Numbered from the stretch's first letter, positions 39,570-51,400 are shown. The stretch is 64,000 nt of DNA from Prorocentrum cordatum (GCA_963575745.1 CAUYUJ010020689.1:78813-142812), one strand, 5' to 3'. Notes: a model not told the origin generated them from the sequence alone. Numbers and translations: made by a program.

Positions 39570-41400
39570 ACATCCATAAGAAAGCAGATTCACTGAAGCG
39601 TGTAAATCTAAATATTGCACTGCGTATGCTTGGATGCTACGTGTTCAACGGGCTCCGCATGGCTCGCACGGCTCTGCTCTTCGCTGGCCCGCCCCTCCTG
39701 CTCCGCCCTCGCCCAGCAGGCCCGCCGCCCCACGGCGAGCTGCGGGCTCGCAGTGGGGTGCCCACTCCTCGCCGCGAGGGACTGCGGCCGGACCGAGGAC
39801 TGCGGCTGGTCGCCACGGCCCACGGCCTTGTGGGCCACCCGACCACGGGCACACGTCAGAGGAGGAAAAGGCACCCACACCGCTACCCTCCGCCCGTTGA
39901 CCCCTTCCTGGGCCTCCTGGGCGGCCCTCGTCGCCACCGCTGGATGCCCCGCGGGATCCGGGTCCGAACGCACCCCGGGAGAGGTCCGGGAAGTAGCTGT
40001 ATCGGTGCTCTTTGGTTTCCCCAACACAGACTTCTGCGCGGCCGCCGTTCTATCCTGCCCTGGCCCCGCGAAAGACGCCCGATCGCCTTGCCTTGCCCTC
40101 CAGCGCGAGCCTCCTCCTCCTCCTCCTCCTCCTCCTCCTCCTCCTCCTCCTCCTCCTCCTCCGCCTTCGTCCTCACTCCACCTCAGCTCCGGAGCCGCTC
40201 CTCCAGGACCGCGATGTCCGAGGGCACCACCAGGTTCGCGGCCATTGGACGCGAACAACTCGGCGCGGCGGCTTTCTAACTTTTTTGTTGCTGGGGGACT
40301 CGAGGCTGCCGCGCTCAACGGCGGCTCGGGCCAAGCGGCGTAGGTGCGCGGGGGCGGCTTCCAGGGGATGAGGGGCCGACGCGGGCGATCACGAGGAGGA
40401 TGAGGAGGACAAGGAGAAGGAGAACAAACACGATGAGGGAGGAGACGTGGTCCACGGACTCAGCCGAGGTCTGTGGCTCCAGAGCGCAGTTCGCCACTGA
40501 ACGGCGACGAAGCTCTGGCCGACTCATTCCGCCGAGCCTTCACCCAGGGGAGATCGCCGCCTTCGAAACCGAAAGAATCCACAACCTGCTTGCGAGTGGT
40601 AGATCCACTTACACAACAAGAACCACTTAAGGTCCAGAACCCTCCCCTAGGACCCGACCAGGCCCCTCCGTCGTCTGAAACACACTCTGACGCTCAGCGA
40701 GGTTGCGGTCCTCGTGCCCCCCCAGGGTCTGATAGTGAAGTGCATTTTTATAGGATGGGAATTTGGCCAACCAAATTCTTCTCAGCTGGTCACTAATCCC
40801 GCCCGTATAATGTTAGGCCTTTCGATCTTTCGGAACTTGCACCCGGGGTGCCAAGATAGAAAGAAGCACACCTGCAACGCAACGGAATGCGGCTCCGAGG
40901 GGAGCTCAAGCGATCGAATACACCGCAGGCCAAACGGGCATGGCCGCGGGCGCGAAAAACCTGCAGGGTAAACATCATCCAGTCCGCCCCCGAGCCCTCC
41001 GCCCCGATCCCCGCTTTCTGATTCTCAGCCAGGGCCCGCCGAGACGATGCACAGCCGTCGCCCAGGCGGCCCGAGCTGAAAGGCTGGCCCCGCGGCCACT
41101 AAGCCAATAACTAGTGTCTCGGGGTGGCTCAGACATAACTCCCTCCAGGCTGGCCGACCAACGACGGGCTTCCCGCGCAAGGCTCTTGAGTCGGGGAGAC
41201 GTTAAACTCGGGTTCGGGGGACTCGGATTGGCCTGACGGGGCCACCATGAAAATTACGGGACCCAATTTGAAATTTGACGCGAACTTCCGCTGTTGACAC
41301 TCCACGAAAACTGGACCGTCAGAATCCATGGCGCGCTCGTTAAAAAACGTCGGCAAACCCGAGTCCCGGCGTACTCGAGTCTTACGTTTCCCCGATTGAA
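39570..41400. other. No gene recognised, with (CTC)n at 40110-40163
   Basis: GC-rich sequence in which both strands have long open frames of similar quality. Apart from the pure CTC run I see no domain, TIR or satellite. Sequence becomes less GC-biased after 40620. Confidence 0.4.
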
Positions 41401-41500
41401 NNNNNNNNNNNNNNNNNNNNNNNNNNNNNNNNNNNNNNNNNNNNNNNNNNNNNNNNNNNNNNNNNNNNNNNNNNNNNNNNNNNNNNNNNNNNNNNNNNNN
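41401..41500. other. Assembly gap of 100 N
   Basis: Exactly 100 unknown bases. It cuts the downstream side of the broken gene at 41949-45100. Confidence 1.
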
Positions 41501-41948
41501 AATTTTGGATACGTTGATAACGTGGTCCCGCCCACTTTCCAGGCAACCGAACATGCCAGTCAGCGGGCGTTGCCACCCATGGTAATTGGGAATCCCCTGA
41601 GAGTAATCCACCCAAATACTGTGTACTTGTAGAGGCCATGACCTCTGCATGTGTGCTACGATCACACATGTATCCTCGAGCTCGGAGTTCAGCGCAAACT
41701 GTTCGCATGTCTTCGATAACGAGTGCACGAGAGTGATACTGATGGGATGAGCGTTCATTTGCTGCGGTGGCCACACAGGAGGGCCCACCGCTGTCTCTGG
41801 CAGCATCGCAGCCGGGCTCGCCATTGTCCCTGGCGCGCACAGCCGGCGCCTGGGAAAAGTGTGCAAGTGCCCCCGCGCCTGACGACAGAACCTCAGTGTT
41901 CGGCCGGTCTGGGCAAGCGCGACTGGCCGTAGCACGCGCCTGCCCCCG

Positions 41949-44900
41949 TCACTCATTTTCCAACGATGGGGGCGCCCAAATGCCCGTGCCATGCGCCGCT
42001 GAAGCACTGCTCGAGGTGAAGATATCAAACTTCTCAGCAGCGTCATCTGCTCCTGAAGGTGCCCCTGCATTCACTCCAGCAGGTGCCCCTGCAGCGTAGT
42101 CGGGCGGCGCCCACTTGCTGCCCTCCTCGCACATGGCCTGATATCCCTTCGCCTGTAAATTGCGCAGGGCGAAATCCTGATCGGCCGGTGTAAGAACATC
42201 CCATAGGTTGTGTTCCTGCGATGCCAAGTCTTAAGGGCGTTGTTCACCGAAGACTGGATCGCGTAAGCAAATGCCTCCTCATCGATGACGAAGTGAATGC
42301 CCTTGGTGTCCTGAGACATCATGTACGCGTGCCCCCGCGCTGCTTGGCGCAGGTTGCCCTGCTGTTGGCTCTGCATCAGCTGCCTCCCGGACGAGTAAAG
42401 GTGTATTTTCGCAGTGAGGATTGGCTGCCATCGCGAATGCCATTGGGCCTGCATCCTCCGCTGCGGCGCCGTACTCGTCGACCTTGATCGCCAGGTGCCC
42501 TGAGGGCGTCTTCATCAGATCGAATACTCTGGCGCCTTTTCCAAGGAGGAGCTCATCCATCTCAGAGCCTGGAATGATCATCTTCTCGCGTCCCTGCCCC
42601 AGGATCACGACAGTCCCCACATGCAATACGATAGTCAGCATACCATCTACCATGGCCCCACTGTTCGCCGCCAGGGCCAGCTCGCGGCGTTCCCCAAATA
42701 TCCCTGGTACGTCGGACAGCGTCGCGCTATGCATGCCTTTACGGCGTCTCTTGCCCAGCACCCACTCATTCCTTGTCAAGGACGTGAAGACGTTCACGTA
42801 CACTCGCGCCTCTTCTTCTGTGATGGGCTGTTTCTCGAAGATCCAGGCCGACGGGTACTCGTCGTACATGCGGTGACGCTGTGACGAGAGCGGCACGTTC
42901 TCACAAGTGTCTTCGTCCGCACGCATAGCTATCTGCCCGTCTGCGTTAACCATCAGCACCGCGCGCGGCATGTCGCGCTCTGATATGGCGCTGGTGCCGC
43001 TGCGCGCGCTCACTGTGCTTTCAGATCCACGCTGGTTTCGCAGCGGGCGCCCATGGGGCATGCTGCCGCATGGTGCTTGGAGCCACTGCGAGCTCCTTTT
43101 TAGTAGCCCTTTCGATGCGCCTCAGCCACTTCTCATTGGCTGGTAACCCCGCTGGTGCTTCTGCAGCAGGTGCCCCTGCATTATTTGCTGATTCGGCTAC
43201 CAGGGGCATAGGCGCATCTTGGCAGGCGCCGTGGCTGCTGTTGCCTGTACAACGTTTGATGATGACGCAGGTTGCCCCGCAGGTGTAGGCGCGGCAGCTG
43301 TATTGCTCGTCATCATCGCCGTGATGCGGCTGAGTTCTTCACGAAGATCTCTAAGCTCACTGGCCCCGCGGAGCATCTCTTCATGGCGATTTTCCGCATT
43401 CGGATCTCCAGCGAGGGCGCAATGAAACTTAGCTGCGACGAGGCCAACACCCCGGCAAATAGCACAGGGCGCCTCACTCGCGGCACCTTCCAGCGTGCCT
43501 GCCAGCTGTCGGCCCGCACGTGCGTGGGCAACTCGATCCCACCATTGCGCGTGGAATATGTGGCCACACTGAAGCCTCCGCACCTGGTCGCGGCGCGCGA
43601 AGCTATCCAGGCAAATGGCACACTTGTTGAAATCACCGTCACTGATGATTGGCGGTGTTGCCGACGGTCTGACGCGCGTCTGTCGCTCCAGCGTGGACTC
43701 ACCAATCTCGCACTGGATCAGTGGGACCGTTGACTGCTGCACTGCAGGAAGTGATCCCGCGGCTGCAAGTGATGCCAGACTGACAGCAGGCATCCCCGCA
43801 GGCACAGGAGCAGCGGGTTGCCCCGCACGGCCCATCATACGGCGCGCCTGTCGCTCCTGATTGCGACGTTGGCGAGCCAATTGCATGGTGAAGTTGGCCT
43901 GCTGCGCCTCGTGGGTGGCCAGAATCTCGGGACGCAGATCTCCCATGGACGATGGTACTACTCACCCAGGGCCATGGCGCGTTACATCAGGGTCCATGGG
44001 GGCCGCCAAGTATCCGCCGTGAGGTACTTGGCCTTGCACCCCGGGTTCGTACCCGGCACCACGCGTCAGCTGGGACTGGTAAAAGTCGTCAGCTGCTGCC
44101 CGAACGCACGGGTTGTCCAGCCGAGAACCAACACGTGGAATGCCCGCCTCCCGAGCGTAATAGTCAGGGAACATCGGTGCATCCATCGGTGGTGCAGTCG
44201 GTCGTTCAGCAGCCGTTGGATCGTACGCCGGGTGGCTGAAGAATGCTGGAACGTACCCATATCGGTTGGGATGATCGGGCGATGGGTTCGGATCAGGAAT
44301 GTCTTCCCATGGGGGTGCCCAGCCAGCGCTCGGGAGGCCAATGCCATCCCGACGCATGCTCTGCATGGCCTCGCGCATCTGCCTGTGCATCCAATGCTAC
44401 TGACCTGTCATGCTCTCAGCCCTCTGGGCAGCTTCATGGTCAGAAACAGCAGGTTGCCCCGCAATTGGACGTGGCGATGCAAACGGCGATGTCGCTTGCA
44501 AGGCCTGATAGTGCTGAGGGTTCATTCTAATGCTCTGAAGCCTGGCCTGCAAACGACTGGTACTCCCAGCACTCTGTGGAGTTCCGAATGGGATCGTAGC
44601 CCTACTCATGGGTGCGAACGACGCAGGTTGCCCTGCAGGTACTGGCAGCGGCTGCGCCTGGGCGCGCCACGGGTCGTTTGCATACAACCTGTCGTTGGGC
44701 GTGATCCCGTTGAATGTCATATCAGACAAGTCCGCACTCTGGGCCTGTATCCATGATCCATCTGAACCCCCTGCAGGTGCCCCCACCTGGTATCCCTCTT
44801 GCATCATAAATATATCGGTGAATTCGACCCCTTGCATGGGTGTCGGCGCAGGGACCTTCAAATCATAGGGAGTCCGCGGTACCATCCAATTCCTTAGCGT

Positions 44901-45100
44901 CGATGCATCATATGGAATTTCGCAGTGCTGCTGTGGAAGAAAATTGCTTGCACGCAGGTTGCCCCGCTCGTTGTCCTCGATGTTTAGAGCATTAATCTAC
45001 ACCTGTCCAACTCGATCACGTCTACATTGAGTAGTGTTAGGCAGGACGTTAATGAGCTGAACAACTTGGCTTGGCGGGATCCTGCCGCCCCGGCCTAATT
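41949..45100 (-). pseudogene. Broken gene with a RING-type finger and repeated AGxPA hairpins
   Basis: Minus-strand pieces read as one protein. From high to low coordinates: PPSQVVQLINVLPNTTQ, a TAG near 45000, ASNFLPQQHCEIPYDAST to 44397 (TAG), MRRDGIGLPSAGWAPPWEDI to 43962 (TGA), then 43197-43946. All of these are in the same frame. 43197-43946 carries a RING-like finger, residues 109-164: CAICLDSF, CGHIFH, CAIC. The ligand expected three residues after the second His is Trp, so it has seven of eight ligands. Then frame changes lead to EKWLRRIERATKKELAVAPS, MYDEYPSAWIFEKQPITEEE, LSDVPGIFGERRELALAANS, VIDEEAFAYAIQSSVNNALK and NLWDVLTPADQDFALRNLQA, ending SLENE and a stop at 41949. No reverse transcriptase was found. 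It may be an LTR-element Gag/protease region or a host gene. Confidence 0.5.
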
Positions 45101-45318
45101 ATTATTATGATTTGTATTATCAATAATTTTCTTATTCTTATTAATATTATTATTGTTATTGTTATTATTATTGTTATTATTCCTCTTCTTCCTCCTCCTC
45201 CTCCTCCAACTCCGCCTCCGCCTCCGCCTCCGCCTCCTCCTCCTCCTTCTCCTCCTCCTCCTCCTCCTCCTCCTCCTCCTCCTCCTCCTCCTCCTCCTCC
45301 TCCTCCTCCTCCTCCTTG
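45100..45318. repeat. ATT-rich tract followed by (CTC)n
   Basis: TTATTATT-type repeats 45100-45180, then CTC/CGC triplets to 45318. It truncates the upstream end of the broken RING gene. Confidence 0.9.
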
Positions 45319-45441
45319 TCCTCCGATCACCGAAAACATCACCATCGCCAGTGTACTTTCTATGTTCCCCGATTGCGCGCGACCCCCCTGCCCTACAACT
45401 GCCACCCCATCAGACCCTCACCCTCTGCATTGCATAGTCAA

Positions 45442-45629
45442 CGGCAGGTTCGTGTCGTGCCGACTTCGGCGTTGGTTTCTGACGCTGCGGGGGTCGTTCA
45501 AGCTTGAACGATCGGCCCTTTCCGAAACGCCAGGTCGTTCAACATCGGCCGACTCTGGGTCAAAGGCGGCGCTCAGCTTTGAACGCCGGCGGCGGGGTCG
45601 CTGCTGGTCGACACGACGCGAACCTGCCG
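45442..45629. mobile_element. TIR element, family J (188 bp)
   Basis: Left end CGGCAGGTTCGTGTCGTGCC, inverse right end CGGCAGGTTCGCGTCGTGTC: two mismatches in 20, continuing GAC. Inside, GTCGTTCAAGCTTGAACGATC-like and TCGTTCAACATCGGCC words form a second inverted pair. No second copy recognised. Confidence 0.75.
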
Positions 45630-45634
45630 CACCG

Positions 45635-46105
45635 CGGCCCAAGCCAGGTCCCCACCCCGTGGCACCCCACGGGCCACCACAAAACTCTCAACTCCTGGCT
45701 GGCCCCTACCAGCTCTCTCGCCGACAGGGCTGGCCCCAGCAACCAAACAAGACAAATAACAAGTAACCGACTGTACCCCATACAAAGGGGAAAAAAAAAA
45801 GCCCAGAAGAAAAAACAGTCCCCAAACACCCCAAGGAAAGCCAAAGACCCCGAACGAAAATATGACACAACAGAAAAAGACCAAGAAAGAGGGGGGCCCC
45901 AGCGGTTCCGTCGACGTCCCCCGATGTTCCGTGCATCTGCGTCGACTATCTGAGGCGTGATGTGCACGACCTGGACGCGGCAGCCCCTCTGTTCAAGGAC
46001 AGGGAGAACTTCGTTCCTCACGCAACCGCGCATATCGAAAATTCCTTTTGCACGGGCCTTCGCAGTTGTAGCTCTGTCAGTCGTGCGCCGTATATCAAAC
46101 AGCCT
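45635..46105. other. No gene called; one ambiguous minus-strand stretch
   Basis: At about 45925-46075 the minus strand reads FDMRGCVRNEVLPVLEQRGC then RVQVVHITPQIVDADARN, which looks protein-like, but borders and family are unknown. Confidence 0.3.
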
Positions 46106-46111
46106 GGCACG

Positions 46112-46154
<43 letters not shown>

Positions 46155-46162
46155 CACACACG
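46112..46162. repeat. (CA)n microsatellite
   Basis: About 24 CA units with one GC interruption. Confidence 0.95.
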
Positions 46163-46633
46163 TTACTCGAACACCCTTCTTCAAGTGAGTGTCGCGCTGG
46201 TCACGGATTACGTGATCCTGCCATGGGAAGCCTTCTTCGCAGGCTGCGCGCGTGAGTTCAAGCATCGACGCCTGGTTCCTCCGCTGCTTCAATCACCTGG
46301 AACTCCCGCTCGAGCGCGCACCCGGCGCATACTCCCCCCCACCCCCGACGGCTGCCAGGCCGAAGGCCTGCGAATCATGGGAAACCTAAAATCACGACGA
46401 AAAAAACATGTAGCTTGTGGTGACGATGGGTTCCCCATAATTTCGAACTATGGGAAACCCATCGCTGGCTGCCGCAATGTCTTCCCGAGCCTCCCGCGTC
46501 GTGCTCGCGCCTGCTGCGCCCGCTCCGCCCGCAGGCGCGACTCGAGGCTCGCCAGTTCCGCGCACGGGGCGGACCTCACAACACGAAGCGACGAATCAAG
46601 GGGTCGGCGTGTGTGGAGCTAGCCTGCAGAATC

Positions 46634-46945
46634 CTTGATGAGCCCCTTCACCTTCGAGAACGGGTCGGCCCCGCCGGAGCTCATCCGCACGGCCGTCGCC
46701 ATCCGGGAGGCGAGCTGCGCAAGGGACCTGGAGTTCTGCTTGTGCGCCAGGTCCCTGATGAAGCGCACCGCCTCGAAGTGGGCCAGGTCGGTGCTGGTGC
46801 TGAGCCTCTGGAGCAGAGAGACCTGGCTGAGGCCGTACGAGAGAGAGGCGGCAGCTCCGGTGTTGTCGACCATGGCCTTCTTCGCCTCGGCCAGTGCCTT
46901 CAGCTCCTCGCCGCGGGACTTCACCTCCGCCTCAAACTCCTGCGC
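46634..46945 (-). CDS. Exon 5 of the coiled-coil gene reading in from the right edge
   Basis: 104 codons in phase 0, bordered by an AAG acceptor before GCGCAGGAG and a probable AAG/GA donor (GATTCT). The peptide starts AQEFEAEVKSRGEELKALAE and ends GGADPFSKVKGLIK. It continues exon 4 (HQECMTK, 62488) exactly: both sides carry AAGGCGC. The stretch FEAVRFIRDLAHKQNSRSLA QLASRM and the FSKVKGLI end are, from memory, hallmarks of a coiled-coil family repeated in dinoflagellate genomes. The next exon, expected to start with an acidic helix, was not found to the left, so the gene is truncated, has another very long intron, or is broken here. Confidence 0.7.
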
Positions 46946-46949
46946 CTTC

Positions 46950-47465
46950 ACCAGGCACTCACCCCGTCTGCCCGCCGTCTGCCCCCTCTCCCCTGCGCCT
47001 CCCCCCTCTCTCCCTTCGTTCCCCCCCGCCCCCGCTCCCACGAGCTGCGAGCATGTCCATACCCACGCCATCGCGGTCTGGCTTCTTTGGCGCGGCCCAG
47101 TGGACACGCGGTCGCATGGATACGTTCCGCGCGGAGCATCCGTACAAAAACGTATCCATGGAGTCGCGGCACAGGGGTCCCGCCCGCGAGGCCGTGGATA
47201 TAGATTTCTCGACCACGACATTGCCTAGTCAGCGGGCCCCGAGAATATCCGCCACCGTGACTCTGGCACGAAGTGGAGTTCCCCAAGGCTCACAGCTGTG
47301 CTGCTTCTGCTGCAGGATTGTAGTTTCTGAAGGGCAGGACAGCCCATTTTCCAGAAGATTCCGGGCGCTCTCGGGCGCTCCCAGAGTGTTCCGCATGGGC
47401 CTCCAGGACGGTTGCAACGCCCCAAACGATCAACGATCCAGAGAACTTCGTGGAGCACCCCACCA
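46950..47465. other. Intronic sequence, no gene
   Basis: Part of the inferred 15.5-kb intron 4. Unique sequence with an inverted pair around GGATACGTTC / GAACGTATCC-like words at 47117 and 47150 (CGTATCCATGGAGTCGCG). Nothing else recognised. Confidence 0.45.
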
Positions 47466-47469
47466 CCCA

Positions 47470-47705
47470 AGACGGTCAAGGAGCGCCTCTGGACGGCCCA
47501 AGAGGCCTCCAAGACGCTCCAAGAGGCCCCCAAGAGGGTCCCAAGATGCAAAAATCGCCCCGCTCCCCAAGGGGGAACCCGAACGGACATGTCGAGCCTT
47601 CGGCCCCAAGATGTTCCCAGCAGGCCCCAAGAAGGCCCCAAGAGGCCCCCAAGAGGCCCCAAGAGGGCCCCAAGAGGCTCCCAAGAGGCCCAATAGCTGC
47701 TTCCT
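47470..47705. repeat. CCAAGAGGC-type array 6
   Basis: Degenerate CCAAGAGGCC units, upstream neighbour of the tandem duplication. Confidence 0.7.
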
Positions 47706-47799
47706 AAATTGGCCCCGAGAGCGCTCCGACGCGACCCCAAGAAGCACCCCTGAGGACTCTAACAAACAAGCCAGGCACGGTGGCGGGATGGGCCGAAGG

Positions 47800-50083
47800 C
47801 CATTAGATCCGCCGCCCCATGTTGAATCATCACAGGGGTGCCTGGCGTGCCAAATCCTATCGTTTTTGGTTTTGGTTCTTTTCCAAAATAACTCCCCCTG
47901 GGGCTCCGGCGCGTCCCGCCGGCCACCCGCAAAAGACCTCAATCCGGAAAAAAATCCTCCAAGACAGCTCAAGATGGCCTCCAAGATGGCCACGTTCGCC
48001 CAAGACGACCTCCAAGATGGTCCAAGATGGCCTCCAAGTTCGCCCAAGATGGTCCAAGACGGCCTCCAAGACGGCCCAGGAGAGTCCAAGATGGCCCAAG
48101 ACGGCCCAAGAGGCCCACCAGAGGCCTCCAAGACGGCCCAAGAGGCCTCCAAGACGTCCTCCAGGAGGGCCCGAAGAGGCCAAGATCATTGATTTGACTT
48201 AGGTCTTTAAAGGATTTTGGCATTCGCTTCTTCTCGGCATTCCGACGGCTCAACACGGCCCAAAAGGCCCCCAAGATCGCCCCAAGATCGCTCAAGAGGG
48301 CTCCAAGATGGCCCCATGACGGTCCAAGAGGCCCCCAAGACGGCCCCAAGAGGACCCCAAGACGGCCCAAGAGGCCTCCAAGACGCCCAAGATGGCCTCC
48401 AAAACGGCCCAGAAGCGCCCCAAGAGGACCCCAAGTCGGTTCAGAGAGGCCCCCAAGACGGCTCCCGACGGCGTCAGAAGTGCCAGGAACGCCATAAGAC
48501 GGCCAAAGAGGCCCCTGAGAAGCCCCAAAAGGGCCCACAAGAGGCCCCAAGAGAACATGGCCTCCAAGACGATCCCAAGATGCCCCGAATCGAGCCCAAG
48601 AGTGCCTCAAGAGGCTCCGAAGAGACATCCTCCCCCTTCTCCTTTTTCCTCCTTCTCCTCCTCTTCCTCTCCCTCCCCCACGTGTTCCCCGAAGGCTTTC
48701 CAGATCGGCTCGGAGAACACATGGTCCGATAGCTTGGCCAAGCTCTAGCCCAGCTGTCGGACACATAGGCGCTTCCACAAAGGCAGGGGGCGGCGGTGAT
48801 TCGCCGTAGGCGTCTTCGATCCGCCGCCCCCTGTTGATTCATCGCAGGGGCGCATGTCGTGCTGAATCCTTTCGGTTTTGGTTTTGGTTCTTTTTCCAAA
48901 AGAACTCCCCCCGGCCCGTACCGCCGGCCACCCGGACAGATTTCCCAGGACCTCAATTCCCCAATTTGTCGCTCAAGATGGCCCACGATGGCCTCCAAGA
49001 TGCCTCCAGGACGGCCAAGATGGCCTCCAAGACGGCTACAATGGCCCCGAAATGCCTCCAAGACGGCCCAAGATACACTCAAGACAGCCTCAGATGGCAT
49101 CAAGATGGCCCAAGACGGCCCCAGGGGCCTCCAAGAGGCCTCCAAGAGGCCACCAAGAGGTCCTCCACGAGGGCCCGAAAAGGCCAAAATCAGTGGTTTT
49201 CCTATGGTTTTTGAAGGATTTTGACATTTGCTCCTTTTCGGCTTTCCGACGACCCAAGACGGCCCAAGAGGCCCCCAAGATCGCCACCAGAGCGCCCAAA
49301 AGGCCTCCAAGATGGCCCCAGGACTGCCCAAGAGGCCCCCAAGACGGCCCCAAGAGGGCACCAAGACGACCCAAGAGGCCTCCAAGACGCCCAAGATGGC
49401 CTCCAAGACGGCCCTGGAGCATTCCAAGTGGAGCCCAAGTCGGCCAAGAGAGGCCCCCCAAACGGCTTCCGACGGCGTCAGACGGGCCAGAAGCCCACCA
49501 AGATGGCCGAAGATGGCTCGAAGCTGGCCCAAGACGGCCCAAGAGGCCTCCAAGAGGGCCTTCAGAAAGGCCAGAAGATGTCAAAATCATTGATTTACCA
49601 CCGGTTTTTGAAGGATTTTGACATTTGCTTCTTTTCGGTCTTCCGACGGCCTGAGAGGGCCCAAGAGCCCCCAAAGATCGCCCCAAGATCGCCCAAGAGG
49701 CCTCCGAGGCCCCCAAGAAGCCCCCAAGACGGCCCAAGAGGCCTCCAAGACGCTAAAGATGGCCTCCAAGACGGCCCTGGAGCACCCCAAGAAATCCCCA
49801 AGTCGGTTCAGAGAGGCCCCCAAAACGGCTTCCGACGGCGCCAGACGGGCCAGGAGCCCACCAAGACGGCCAAAGAGGCCCCCGAGAAGCCCCCAGAAGT
49901 CCAAGAGGCTCCCAGGAACCTCCCAGGAGGCCCCAAGAGTGTCCCCAGAGGCTCCCAAGATGCCCCCTCCTCCTCCTCCTCCTTCCTCCTCCTCCTCCTC
50001 CTCCTCCTCCTCCCTCCTCACACTCCTCCTCCTCCTCCTCCTCCTCCTCCTCCTCCTCCTCCTCCTCCTCCTCCTCCTCCTCC

Positions 50084-50114
<31 letters not shown>

Positions 50115-50290
50115 GATATTCCCCGCCATCCTCCCCCAAGTGTTCCCCGAAGGGTTTCCACAACGGTTGGGGGAACACATGGCCCGATACCTTGGCAGAG
50201 CTTTTGCCACAACGCTCGGCCACATGGGCGATTCTAGAAGGCGGGGGGCGGCGGTGATTCGCCGTACGTAGGCGTCTTCGATACACCACC
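47800..50290. repeat. Tandem segmental duplication built on CCAAGAGGC arrays
   Basis: Four landmarks repeat in order. (1) CGTTTTTGGTTTTGGTTC-type at 47870 and 48878. (2) AAAGGATTTTGGCATTCGC-type at 48209, 49213 and 49610. (3) GTGTTCCCCGAAGG with GAGAACACATGG-type at 48679 and 50138. (4) GGCGGCGGTGATTCGCCGTA at 48788 and 50247. Unit 1 is about 1.0 kb (47800-48822) and unit 2 about 1.45 kb (48823-50290), the excess being an internal duplication of about 396 bp around landmark 2. Spaces are filled with CCAAGATGGCC arrays; 49970-50110 is (TCC)n. Confidence 0.8.
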
Positions 50291-50424
50291 ATCACCTCTC
50301 TTCGTCCTCCCTCGTCTGCCGCCCTCCTCCACTCTCCTCGGATAGGGGGGGCGGGTGGGGTATACGTTTTGGCCCCGCACCTTCACCCTAGATCTGGATC
50401 CCCAGCCCCCCGACGTCATGTTTT

Positions 50425-50565
50425 TCCATAACGTCGACCCCCAGAGGTCTCGACTCATTCCCCAGGACCGGTTTCTCATCCTAAATCGTTTGTTGACGGT
50501 CCCGATGCCAGGCCGGGGCTCCCAGAAGGCGAAAATTGCGAAAAAACTCCCGTCGTGATTTATTC
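50425..50565 (+). repeat. Dispersed repeat N, copy 4
   Basis: CGACCCCCAGAGGTCTCGAC ... AAATCGTTTGTTGACGGTCC ... CCCGTCGTGATTTATTC. Clearest copy. Confidence 0.65.
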
Positions 50566-50794
50566 ATGACTCGAGGGGGTCTGGGTCTGGCCCTGTGGTC
50601 GGGCCTTCCAGGGAGCGGAAAGGTAGGCCTCGGACCCCTGGAGTCTGAACTCCCTGGCACTCCCCGACGCCACTCCCTGGCGACCCCGGGCTGCCGGGCT
50701 GGGACATGGGGGGAGCCCAGGTCCAGGTGTATACCTGGGGTAGAAGGCTGGAATCGGGAGCGGGAGAGGGGGGCGGGGTGGGGCGGGTGCAAGG

Positions 50795-51400
50795 ATCCTC
50801 CTCCTCCTCCTCCTCCTCCTCCTCCTCCTCCTCCTTCTAATCGTCCTCGACCTCGTCTTCTCCTCCTCCTCCTCCTCCTCCTCTCCTCCTCCTCCTCCTC
50901 CTCCATCCTCCTCTTCCTCCTCCTCCTCCTCCTCCTCCTCCTCCCCTGCCCCTCCGTCCCTCCTCGTCCTCCTCCTCCTCCTCCTCCCCTCCTCCTCCTT
51001 CCCTCCTCATAGTCCTCTCGCCCCTCCTAGTCCTCCTCCTAGTCCCTCCACCTCCTCCTCCCCTTCCTCCTCCTCCTCCTCCTCCTCCTCCTTCCTCCTC
51101 CGCCTCCTCCTCCTCGTCCTCCTCCTCCTCCCTCCTCCTCTTCCTCTTCCTCCTCCTTCTCCTCCTAGTCCTCCTCATCCTCCTCCTAGTCCTCCTCGTC
51201 CTACTCCTAGTCCTCCTCGTCCTCCTCCTCCTCCTCCTCCTCGTCCTCCTCCTCATCCTCGTCCTCGTCCTTCTCCTCCTCCTCCTTCTCCTCCTCCTCC
51301 AGCTCTTCCTCCTCCTCCTCCTCCTCCTCCTCCTTCTGCTCCTCCTCCTGGTCCTCCTCCTGCTCCTCCTCCTCGTCCTCCTCCTCCATTCCTTCTCCTT
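50795..51400. repeat. (TCC)n-rich tract
   Basis: About 600 bp of CTC/TCC with TAG, CAT and CTTC interruptions. Confidence 0.95.
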
